Positions 57,576 to 64,000 of a stretch of DNA of 64,000 nt are shown in pieces. Position numbers and translations under genes: made by a program. Origin of the DNA: Streptomyces sp. NBC_01296 (GTDB lineage: Bacteria; Actinomycetota; Actinomycetes; Streptomycetales; Streptomycetaceae); contig NZ_CP130720.1 in NCBI RefSeq assembly GCF_035984415.1, forward strand, positions 2,232,001 through 2,296,000. The letters run 5' to 3'. The notes under the pieces are model-generated. The model had not been told where the DNA came from. It did no database searches and saw only the letters and a list, made by a program, of their open reading frames with translations. Each line of letters starts with the position of its first letter. The stretch's first letter is position 1.

Positions 57576-58352
57576 ATGCACGATCTGCACGATCTGGACG
57601 CGTTCGAGGACGCACTGATCGAGGAGTTCAAGGCGCATCCGGTCCTCGCGAACGCCGCCGGGCTCCCGGACGAGGACTTCGCCGCGCTCCTGCTCCAGCG
57701 ACGCTTCGTCTCCCTCGCCTTCACCCCCTCCTACGACCTCGCGATCGACCTGCTGAGCGACGAGGCGGGGCTGCGGATCGCCCGGGTCATCCTGCGCGAG
57801 GAGTATCCGGGCGGCCACGGCCTCACGCCCTCGCACCGGGAGGACATGACGCAGGACATGCGCCGGCTGGGGGTTTCCCGCCCGGCCCTGGCGGCCTCGC
57901 GCCCCACGGCGAAGACGCAGCAGGTCATCCGGGACACCCTGGAGCTGATCGCCGATGCGGGCGGCCACGCCAATGCCGACCTGCGGCTGCTGACGATCCT
58001 GCGGTTCTGGGGCGAGGTGCTGGTCTCCGTCGAGTACGGGCAGCTGTGGGAGCGGATGGCCCCCCAGCTGACCGACGACGGCAGGAACCGCTCCCGTTTC
58101 TACCACCCGCACCACGTCCACGACGCGAAGACGCACTCCCTGGCGACGGTCTCGCTGCTGTCCGGCTCCCACTCCGACCGCCTGGCCACGCGGGTGACCG
58201 AACTCCTCGCCCAGGAGGAGTCGACGGACTGCTTCAGGGAGCTCGAGGAGCGCGCCCTGCGCCTCAAGACGGCCTTCTACGACCAGTTCCTGCCCGCGGT
58301 GGCTCAGCCCCCGTCGGGGGTCAGCCGCAGCGAGATGGAGTTGATGCAGTAG
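57576..58352 (+). CDS. Heme-oxygenase-like (TenA/PqqC-fold) protein, possible diiron enzyme
   Basis: A 258-residue all-helical protein resembling the 'iron-containing redox enzyme' group. Candidate metal ligands appear in helices: REEYPGGHGLTPSH, FWGEVLVSVEYGQLWERM, and FYHPHHVHDAKTHS, which together give the Glu/His set expected for the heme-oxygenase-like diiron fold. It could be a diiron oxidase, but the ligand set needs a structural model to confirm. It follows the membrane coiled-coil gene by 19 bases and overlaps the 3' end of convergent msrB by 49 bases. Confidence 0.65.
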   Translation: MHDLHDLDAFEDALIEEFKAHPVLANAAGLPDEDFAALLLQRRFVSLAFTPSYDLAIDLLSDEAGLRIARVILREEYPGGHGLTPSHREDMTQDMRRLGVSRPALAASRPTAKTQQVIRDTLELIADAGGHANADLRLLTILRFWGEVLVSVEYGQLWERMAPQLTDDGRNRSRFYHPHHVHDAKTHSLATVSLLSGSHSDRLATRVTELLAQEESTDCFRELEERALRLKTAFYDQFLPAVAQPPSGVSRSEMELMQ

Positions 58353-58711
58353 CGCTGGTCGGTGGGCGTGGGGTAGCCCTCGCCCTCGAAGACGTGGCCC
58401 AGGTGGGAGCCGCACTTCGCGCAGAGCACCTCGGTGCGGACCGTCCCGTGCGAGACGTCCGCCTTCAGCTCGACGGCGTCGGAGTCCTTCGGGTCGAAGA
58501 AGGACGGCCAGCCGCAGTGCGACTCGAACTTCTCCGTGGAGCGGAAGAGCTCGGAGCCGCAGGCGCGACAGGAGTAGACGCCGGCCGTCTTGGTGTCGGT
58601 GTACTCACCACGGAACGCCGGCTCGGTGCCGGCCAGGCGCAGCACCTGGTACTCGGACGGCGTCAGCTCCGCCTGCCACTGCTCGTCCGTCTTCTCGACC
58701 TCGTACGACAT
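58304..58711 (-). CDS. msrB: Peptide-methionine (R)-S-oxide reductase MsrB
   Basis: A 135-residue MsrB that reduces R-methionine sulfoxide in proteins using thioredoxin. The two zinc CxxC pairs are CRAC and CAKC, the signature HCGWPSFF is present, and the catalytic Cys is in QRYCINSISL near the C-terminus. Length and motifs are standard. Its 3' end overlaps the convergent heme-oxygenase-like gene by 49 bases. Confidence 0.97.
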   Translation of the reverse strand: MSYEVEKTDEQWQAELTPSEYQVLRLAGTEPAFRGEYTDTKTAGVYSCRACGSELFRSTEKFESHCGWPSFFDPKDSDAVELKADVSHGTVRTEVLCAKCGSHLGHVFEGEGYPTPTDQRYCINSISLRLTPDGG

Positions 58712-58732
58712 GACTCTCCCGCTCCCTCGTTC

Positions 58733-60130
58733 TCAGTCCGTCAGGCGGGCGAGGATCGCCGGACCCAGGTCCGTGACGTCTCCCGCGCCCATGGTGAGAA
58801 CGAGATCACCGGGCTTTGCCATTCCCGCGATGACGTCGGCGACGGCCGCCTTGTCGTGCTCGGCGGTGACGTCGGCGCCCGCGGTACGGGCCGCCGCGAT
58901 GATGATCTCGCTGGTGATGCCGGGGATCGGGTCCTCGCGGGCCGGGTAGATGTCCAGGACCACGGCGGAGTCGGCCAGCGCGAGGGCCTGGCCCATCTCC
59001 TTGCCCAGCTCCTGGGTGCGGGAGAAGAGGTGCGGCTGGAAGACGACCAGGATCCGGGAGTCCCCGACCGCGCCCCGGATGGCCTCCAGGTCGGCGGTCA
59101 TCTCGGTCGGGTGGTGCGCGTAGGAGTCGATGACCTGCACGCCCGCGGCCTCGCCCTTGAGCTGGAGGCGGCGCTTGACGCCGGTGTACTTGCCGAGGGC
59201 GGAGGCCAGGTTGTGCGCCGGGATGCCGAGGGCGACACCGGCGGCGAGGGCCGCGACGGCGTTGTGCGCGTAGTGGCGGCCGGGCACGGAGACGGTGAAG
59301 GTGAGCATCCGGCCGTCGATGACCACGGTGACCTCGCTGGTCAGACCACGCGGGGTGATCTTCGTGATCCGGACGTCGGCGCCCTCCTCCTCACCGTACG
59401 TGACGACGTTCAGGCCCTCGGTGGCGCGGACCCGGCCGGCGATCTCGGCGGCGCCCGCCTGACCGTGGGCCACGACCAGGGTGCCGCCGGGCACGATCTT
59501 GCCGACGAAGGTCTCGAAGGACTCGTAGATCTCGTCCATCGACGCGTAGTTCGCGTGGTGGTCGAGCTCCGCATTGAGGATGATCGCGACCTGCGGGGTG
59601 TACTTGTGGAAGCTGCGGTCGCTCTCGTCCGCCTCGGCCACGAAGATGTCGCCCCCGCCGTGGTGGGCGTTGGAGCCGGGGGCGTCCAGGTCCCCGCCGA
59701 TGGCGTACGAGGGGTCCAGGCCCAGGGCCGACAGGGACACCGCCAGCATCGACGTGGTGGTGGTCTTGCCGTGCGTACCGGCGACCGCGATCGGCCGCAG
59801 GCCGTCCATCAGGCCGGCCAGGGCGTCGGAGCGGTGCACGACGGGGATGCCGAGCTCGGCGGCGCGGGCCAGCTCCGGGTTGTCGGCGCGGATGGCGCTG
59901 GAGACGACGACGCAGGTGGCGTCGTCGGCGAGGTGGTCGGCCGCGTGCCCGATGTGGACCGTGGCGCCGTGGGCGCGCAGCGCCCCGGCCGTCTCGGAGT
60001 CCTTGGCGTCGCTGCCGGCGACCTGCGCGCCGCGCTGGGCGAGGATCTTCGCGATGCCGGACATCCCGGCGCCGCCGATGCCGATGAAGTGCGGGCGTTC
60101 CATGGCGTTCGGCAGGCCGGGCGGCGTCAT
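58733..60130 (-). CDS. murC: UDP-N-acetylmuramate--L-alanine ligase MurC
   Basis: A 465-residue Mur ligase that adds L-Ala to UDP-MurNAc in peptidoglycan synthesis in the cytosol. The N-terminal nucleotide-sugar domain is HFIGIGGAGMSGIAKIL, the ATP loop is AGTHGKTTTTSM, and the central EADESDRSF and LNAELDHHANY blocks plus the C-terminal DSYAHHPTEM motif are all present. ATG 60130 has a GGGGAGA site. It lies 21 bases upstream of msrB on the same strand, so the two may be cotranscribed. Confidence 0.98.
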   Translation of the reverse strand: MTPPGLPNAMERPHFIGIGGAGMSGIAKILAQRGAQVAGSDAKDSETAGALRAHGATVHIGHAADHLADDATCVVVSSAIRADNPELARAAELGIPVVHRSDALAGLMDGLRPIAVAGTHGKTTTTSMLAVSLSALGLDPSYAIGGDLDAPGSNAHHGGGDIFVAEADESDRSFHKYTPQVAIILNAELDHHANYASMDEIYESFETFVGKIVPGGTLVVAHGQAGAAEIAGRVRATEGLNVVTYGEEEGADVRITKITPRGLTSEVTVVIDGRMLTFTVSVPGRHYAHNAVAALAAGVALGIPAHNLASALGKYTGVKRRLQLKGEAAGVQVIDSYAHHPTEMTADLEAIRGAVGDSRILVVFQPHLFSRTQELGKEMGQALALADSAVVLDIYPAREDPIPGITSEIIIAAARTAGADVTAEHDKAAVADVIAGMAKPGDLVLTMGAGDVTDLGPAILARLTD

Positions 60131-60212
60131 ACGGGATCTCCCCAAGGTGCGGGTCGGTACGTCGGGGGTCTCGGCGGTGCGGGCCGTCCCGGCGCGTGTG
60201 TCGGACGCCAGC

Positions 60213-60680
60213 CTATTCGTTGTGGGCGAAGAGCTTGAGCACCGGAACCCCGACCTTGTGGCGCGCGCGGGAGGCCCAGTCCCGGTGGAAGAACTCCTCG
60301 ACGAAGTGCGGGGCGGTCAGAACGATCACCTCGTCGGCGTTCGACTCCTCCACGACGGCCTTCAGCTTGTCGAGCGGGTGGTCCTCGATGATCTGCCCGC
60401 TGGCCTTGGCGCCCTTCTTGCGCAGGGCCTCCAGGGAGTGCACCAGGGCCTGCTCTGCCGGGCCGCGGGCGGCGTGGCCCTCGGGTACGTCGGCCTCGCG
60501 GAGCGCCTCGGGGAGCTCGCCGAGCGCCACGTCGTCGATGGCGCGCAGCAGCCGGTCCTGGTCGCCCCGGGGCTGCATGAGGACGAGGAAGGAGACCGGG
60601 TCGTCCCCGTGCAGGCTGGTGACGAAGTCCACGTCGACGCTGGTCAGCGGCTGCTCGATCATCAATACGCTCGTGAACAC
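60213..60680 (-). CDS. Universal-stress-protein-like alpha/beta protein
   Basis: A 155-residue protein with a Rossmann-like Usp-type pattern: a first strand (VFTSVLMIEQP), a central helix, and a final VGVPVLKLF strand. Similar proteins are sometimes labelled indole-3-glycerol phosphate synthase, but it has none of that enzyme's barrel motifs. Although an ATG opens at 60698, the AAGGAGAGG ribosome site lies inside that extension and is correctly spaced for the GTG at 60680, so the shorter start is chosen. It is next to murC. Confidence 0.75.
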   Translation of the reverse strand: MFTSVLMIEQPLTSVDVDFVTSLHGDDPVSFLVLMQPRGDQDRLLRAIDDVALGELPEALREADVPEGHAARGPAEQALVHSLEALRKKGAKASGQIIEDHPLDKLKAVVEESNADEVIVLTAPHFVEEFFHRDWASRARHKVGVPVLKLFAHNE

Positions 60681-60827
60681 GGACGCCCTCTCCTTCATGG
60701 GCCAGGGCCGGTCGGCCGGCCCCTGCGGAAACCATCCTGCCCCGCTCTCACACGGGGCCTTGCGGGGATATGTTGCCCAGGTATGTGCCCGCCGGAAGCT
60801 AAGCGGAACAAGAAATTCCGCCCCTTC

Positions 60828-61607
60828 TCAGATCCGACGGTAGCTGGTGAAGAGGAACCCGGCCTCCTCCAGTACGGAGGCGGGCGCCAGCCGGTGCGGC
60901 ACGGCGACCGGGGGCCCTCCGGAGATGCGCTGGGCGCCGCCCGCCACCAGCATCGGCGAGACCGTCAGGCACAGCTCGTCCAGCGCGTCGGCGGCCACGA
61001 ACTGCCCCAGCAGCCGGGGACCGCCCTCCGTGAGCTGGCGGCGCAGCCCCCGGTCCGCGAGCTCCCGCACGACCCGGGCCGGATCCGCGCCGGCCCCGCT
61101 GCCGGCCACCACGACCTCGGCCCCGGCCCCGGCGGCCGCGGCCACCCGGTCCGCGGGCGCGCTCGCCCCGGTCACCACGAGGGTGGGCACCAGGGGTGAG
61201 GTGAAGAGGGGAAGCGAGAAGTCCAGGTCGAGACTGGCCGTGACCACCGCGATGGCGGCCGCGGGACCCTGCCCCGCGGCCGCGCGCCGGGCCGCGAAGG
61301 CCTCCCGGGCCCGGGCCGGGCGGTAGCCCTCCTGGCGAACCGTTTCGGCGCCGACGACCACCACATCGGCCAGCGCCCGCAGGGTGCCGAAGATCCGCAT
61401 GTCGGTCTCGCCGGAGATCGGCTGCGAGCGCCCGTCGTGCTGGGCCGCGCCGTCCAGGGTGGAGACCATGTTGGCCCGCAGCCAGTGACCCTCCGGGCCG
61501 AGCTCGGGGTACGCGTACGCATCCGCGAGCTCGTCCAGCGACCACTCGCGGTCACCGCCGCCCGCGGGGGCTGGTGTCTGATCGGTCACAGGGAACAGGC
61601 GTCGCAT
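60828..61607 (-). CDS. Pyrimidine reductase family protein (RibD C-terminal domain)
   Basis: A 259-residue reductase with the dihydrofolate-reductase-like fold of the RibD C-terminal domain. Blocks include NMVSTLDGAAQHDGRSQPISGETDM, ADVVVVGAETVRQEGYRP, and LTEGGPRLLGQFVAADALDELCLTVSP. The deaminase half of RibD is absent, so it is a stand-alone NADPH-dependent reductase, perhaps for riboflavin or a deazaflavin pathway. It is divergent from zapE with 36 bases between the starts. Confidence 0.9.
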   Translation of the reverse strand: MRRLFPVTDQTPAPAGGGDREWSLDELADAYAYPELGPEGHWLRANMVSTLDGAAQHDGRSQPISGETDMRIFGTLRALADVVVVGAETVRQEGYRPARAREAFAARRAAAGQGPAAAIAVVTASLDLDFSLPLFTSPLVPTLVVTGASAPADRVAAAAGAGAEVVVAGSGAGADPARVVRELADRGLRRQLTEGGPRLLGQFVAADALDELCLTVSPMLVAGGAQRISGGPPVAVPHRLAPASVLEEAGFLFTSYRRI

Positions 61608-61643
61608 CGGTGCAGTGTGCCACGCCCCGTAGAGTTAAGAGCT

Positions 61644-62756
61644 GTGTCAACATCACTCTCCACCTCCGGATCCACCTACGGGCGACCCCCGATAGCCGGC
61701 CCGGCCGACGTCGGCCCGCAGGCCCTGTGCGCCCGCGAGCCGCGGGTGCCCGCCGAACGGCTGGTGGCCGAGATGGTGCCGCCGCCCCGCTTCGACTCGG
61801 TGCGCTTCGACACGTACAACCCGGACCCCGGTCAGCCGAGCCAGTCCGAGGCCGTCACCGTGCTCAGCGGCTTCGCCGCCGGGCTGGGCGGAGCCCACGC
61901 GAGCGGCGGCGGCAAGCGCCGCTGGTTCGCGAAGAAGGCCCCGGCTGCGACCGCCCCGCGCGGGGTCTACCTCGACGGCGGCTACGGCGTCGGCAAGACC
62001 CACCTGCTGGCCTCCCTGTGGCACGCCACCCCGGCCGAGCCCGCGCTGAAGGCCTTCGGCACCTTCGTGGAGCTGACCAACCTGGTCGGCGCGCTCGGCT
62101 TCCAGCAGACGGTCCAGACCCTGGGCGGCCACCGCCTCCTGTGCATCGACGAGTTCGAACTGGACGACCCGGGCGACACCGTCCTGGTCTCCTCGCTGCT
62201 CAGCCGCCTCGTCGAGCAGGGCGTGGCGCTCGCCGCCACCTCCAACACCCTGCCCGGCAAGCTCGGCGAGGGCCGGTTCGCCGCCGCGGACTTCCTGCGG
62301 GAGATCCAGGGGCTCTCGGCGCAGTTCCGCCCGCTGCGCATCGACGGCCAGGACTACCGCCACCGCGGCCTGCCCCAGGCGCCGGCCCCGTTCTCGGACG
62401 AGCAGGTCGCCAAGGCCGCGTACGCGACCGAGGGCGCGAGCCTGGACGACTTCCCGGGCCTCCTCGAACACCTGGCCCGGGTCCACCCCAGCCGGTACGG
62501 CGCCCTCACGGACGGCATATCGGCGGTCTGCCTGACCGACGTCGGCCCGGTCCCGGACCAGTCGACGGCCCTGCGCCTCGTGGTCCTGGCGGACCGGCTG
62601 TACGACCGCGAAATACCGGTCCTGGCATCGGGCGTCCCCTTCGACGAGCTCTTCAGTGGAGAAATGCTGAACGGCGGCTACCGCAAGAAGTACTTCCGGG
62701 CCATCTCGAGGCTCACCGCACTGGCGCGCGACGCGAAACCCCTGGTGTCCCAGTAG
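61644..62756 (+). CDS. zapE: Cell division protein ZapE (AFG1-like ATPase)
   Basis: A 370-residue P-loop ATPase. Walker A is LDGGYGVGKTHLLASLWH, Walker B is LLCIDEFELDDPGD, the sensor region is ALAATSNTLPGKLGEGRFA, and the C-terminal LFSGEMLNGGYRKKYFRAISRL block is typical. The family assists division under stress in proteobacteria; its actinobacterial role is less studied. The GTG at 61644 lies about 8 bases after TAGAGT, so a near-leaderless transcript is possible. Confidence 0.92.
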   Translation: MSTSLSTSGSTYGRPPIAGPADVGPQALCAREPRVPAERLVAEMVPPPRFDSVRFDTYNPDPGQPSQSEAVTVLSGFAAGLGGAHASGGGKRRWFAKKAPAATAPRGVYLDGGYGVGKTHLLASLWHATPAEPALKAFGTFVELTNLVGALGFQQTVQTLGGHRLLCIDEFELDDPGDTVLVSSLLSRLVEQGVALAATSNTLPGKLGEGRFAAADFLREIQGLSAQFRPLRIDGQDYRHRGLPQAPAPFSDEQVAKAAYATEGASLDDFPGLLEHLARVHPSRYGALTDGISAVCLTDVGPVPDQSTALRLVVLADRLYDREIPVLASGVPFDELFSGEMLNGGYRKKYFRAISRLTALARDAKPLVSQ

Positions 62757-62826
62757 GTTTGGAGGCGCCGGCCGTTCCCTATGGGCGACGGTCCGGCCGT
62801 TCCCACTTCCTCCGAAGGGATCCACC

Positions 62827-63252
62827 ATGGCCACCACGCGTACCGCGCACACCAACTGGGAAGGCAACCTGCTCAAGGGCGCCGGTGTCGTCACCCTCGA
62901 CTCCTCGGGTCAGGGCTCGTTCGACGTCTCCTGGCCGTCGCGCGCCGAGGCCGCGAACGGCAAGACCAGCCCGGAAGAGCTGATCGCCGCCGCGCACTCC
63001 AGCTGCTACTCGATGGCGCTCTCGCACGGCCTGGACGGTGCCGGCACCCCGCCCACCCGGGTGGAGACCAAGGCCGATGTGACCTTCCAGCCGGGTGAGG
63101 GCATCACGGGCATCCACCTGACGGTGCGCGCCGAGGTCCCGGGCCTGGACGCGGAGGGCTTCGCCGCGGCCGCGGAGGACGCGAAGAAGAACTGCCCGGT
63201 CAGCCAGGCCCTGACGGGCACGACGATCACCCTGAGCGCAGAGCTCATCTGA
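62827..63252 (+). CDS. OsmC-family peroxidase
   Basis: A 141-residue OsmC/Ohr-family protein that reduces organic hydroperoxides through two cysteines. The peroxidatic Cys is in HSSCYSMALS (about residue 60) and the resolving Cys in KKNCPVSQAL (about 125). The TSPEELIAAAHSSC block separates it from Ohr. A GAAGGGA site precedes the ATG. It is followed by a repeat-rich intergenic hairpin. Confidence 0.95.
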   Translation: MATTRTAHTNWEGNLLKGAGVVTLDSSGQGSFDVSWPSRAEAANGKTSPEELIAAAHSSCYSMALSHGLDGAGTPPTRVETKADVTFQPGEGITGIHLTVRAEVPGLDAEGFAAAAEDAKKNCPVSQALTGTTITLSAELI

Positions 63253-63272
63253 CGGTTCCGCCCCGCGGAGGC

Positions 63273-63300
63273 GCCGGCCGGGCTTTCCAGCCCTGCCGGC
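63273..63300 (+). terminator. Hairpin after the OsmC gene
   Basis: Stem 63273-63284 with 63289-63300 (12 bp, one mismatch), loop TTCC. It lies 20 bases after the OsmC stop and lacks a T tract. The rest of 63301-63418 is a GC-rich spacer with a further short inverted repeat and an AGCC-type ribosome region before the next gene. Confidence 0.6.
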
Positions 63301-63418
63301 GTTCGAGGCGCGGGGGGCCGGCCCCCGACAGTGCGGCGGCTGCTCGGCGCGTCCGGTCGCGGGGCGCGGGGCCGCGTGGTAACACGGCCCCGTCACCCCC
63401 TCGCCCCGGGAGCCGCCG

Positions 63419-64000
63419 ATGTCCGTCACCCGCCGCACCCTGCTCGCCGCCGGCACCGGTACCGGCATCGCCTTCACCGGAGCCCTCGGCGCCCTCTTCG
63501 CCGGGAGCTCCCACGCCGCCCCGCCCCGGCAGGGGTACGGGCCGCTGCTCCCCGACCCCCGCAAGCTGCTCGACCTCCCCGCCGGGTTCCGCTACCGGGT
63601 ACTCTCCCGCGCCGGCGACCCCCTCCGCTCCGGCGAGGGCACCGTGCCGGCCAACTGCGACGGCATGGCCGCCTTCGACGCGGGCTCCGGCCGCGTCCGC
63701 CTCGTCCGCAACCACGAGAACCGCACCACCGCCGCCCTCCGCGTCCCCGCCGTCGACGGCCTCACGTACGACCCCCACGCCCTCGGCGGCTGCACCCTCC
63801 TCGACCTCGACCCGAGCGGCAGCGTCACCGCCGAGCGCGTCGCCCTCGCCGGCACCGCCGTCAACTGCGCTGGCGGGCGCACCCCCTGGAACACCTGGCT
63901 CAGCTGCGAGGAGACCGAGGACCGGGCCGGGACCTCCGGGTACACCGAGGACCACGGCTACGTCTTCGAGGTCGACCCCGCCGACCCGCGCCGCTCCGGC
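63419..64000 (+). CDS. PhoX-family phosphatase, Tat-exported, 3' end outside window
   Basis: The frame is open to the window edge (194 codons). It starts with a twin-arginine signal (VTRRTLLAAGTG followed by an Ala/Gly hydrophobic run and SSHAA). The DLPAGFRYRVLSRAG, VRLVRNHENR and NTWLSCEETED blocks are characteristic of PhoX-type alkaline phosphatases (DUF839), which need calcium and iron. It would act outside the cell in phosphate scavenging. The gene is incomplete here. Confidence 0.88.
   Translation, partial: MSVTRRTLLAAGTGTGIAFTGALGALFAGSSHAAPPRQGYGPLLPDPRKLLDLPAGFRYRVLSRAGDPLRSGEGTVPANCDGMAAFDAGSGRVRLVRNHENRTTAALRVPAVDGLTYDPHALGGCTLLDLDPSGSVTAERVALAGTAVNCAGGRTPWNTWLSCEETEDRAGTSGYTEDHGYVFEVDPADPRRSG

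Noticed and set aside
60213..60680. Indole-3-glycerol phosphate synthase
   Set aside because: Too short and lacking the TIM-barrel and phosphate-binding motifs; the pattern is Usp-like.

Overview
The window is high-GC DNA with GTG/ATG starts, 1-4 bp translational overlaps and strong third-position GC, typical of Streptomyces or a close actinobacterial relative. Chromosomal housekeeping genes (tRNA-His, murC, msrB, zapE, an OsmC-family gene) flank a long accessory stretch. The first gene (a glutamine amidotransferase-like protein) is cut by the left edge and the last (a PhoX-like phosphatase) by the right edge.

Layout. (1) 1-4531: amidotransferase-like gene, tRNA-His with a perfect terminator, alpha/beta-hydrolase, an unknown protein and a Tat-exported phospholipase C. 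(2) 4719-17636: a signalling and probable conflict or stress system built around two TRAFAC-type GTPases with zinc ribbons. It also encodes a large GTPase-associated protein, a 42-residue membrane peptide, a vWA protein, a PP2C phosphatase and a protein kinase. Two convergent genes encode proteins that share a 20-residue motif. The first gene of the run has two TTA codons near its 5' end. (3) 17848-23567: five overlapping genes (KASIII/OleA-like, GT2, ANL ligase, P450, SDR) resembling olefin/beta-lactone pathways but with two extra enzymes and no obvious OleB. (4) 23804-48500: an NRPS cluster: MbtH protein, two small LanB-like (lantibiotic dehydratase N-domain only) proteins, free-standing A domain, fold-type II PLP enzyme, free PCP, two bimodular NRPSs (C-A-T-C-A-T and C-A-T-C-A-T-TE), P450 and MFS exporter. 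The simplest reading is a peptide of about five residues, the fourth being threonine, with one carrier-bound residue acted on by the LanB-like and PLP enzymes. (5) 48546-56490: a class II lanthipeptide locus: LanM, a 76-residue precursor just downstream of it, a large ATP-binding LuxR regulator and two small LuxR-type regulators. In the LanM cyclase domain the two zinc-binding cysteines are histidines, and the precursor has a single cysteine. (6) 56567-64000: a membrane/coiled-coil protein paired with a heme-oxygenase-like protein, then msrB, murC, a Usp-like protein, a RibD-C reductase, zapE, an OsmC-family gene and a partial phoX-like gene.

The most unusual signals are the LanB-like pair inside an NRPS line, the His-substituted LanM with its odd precursor, and the shared motif in the two proteins convergent with the GTPase system. 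All functional calls come from reading motifs by eye; no database search was possible.
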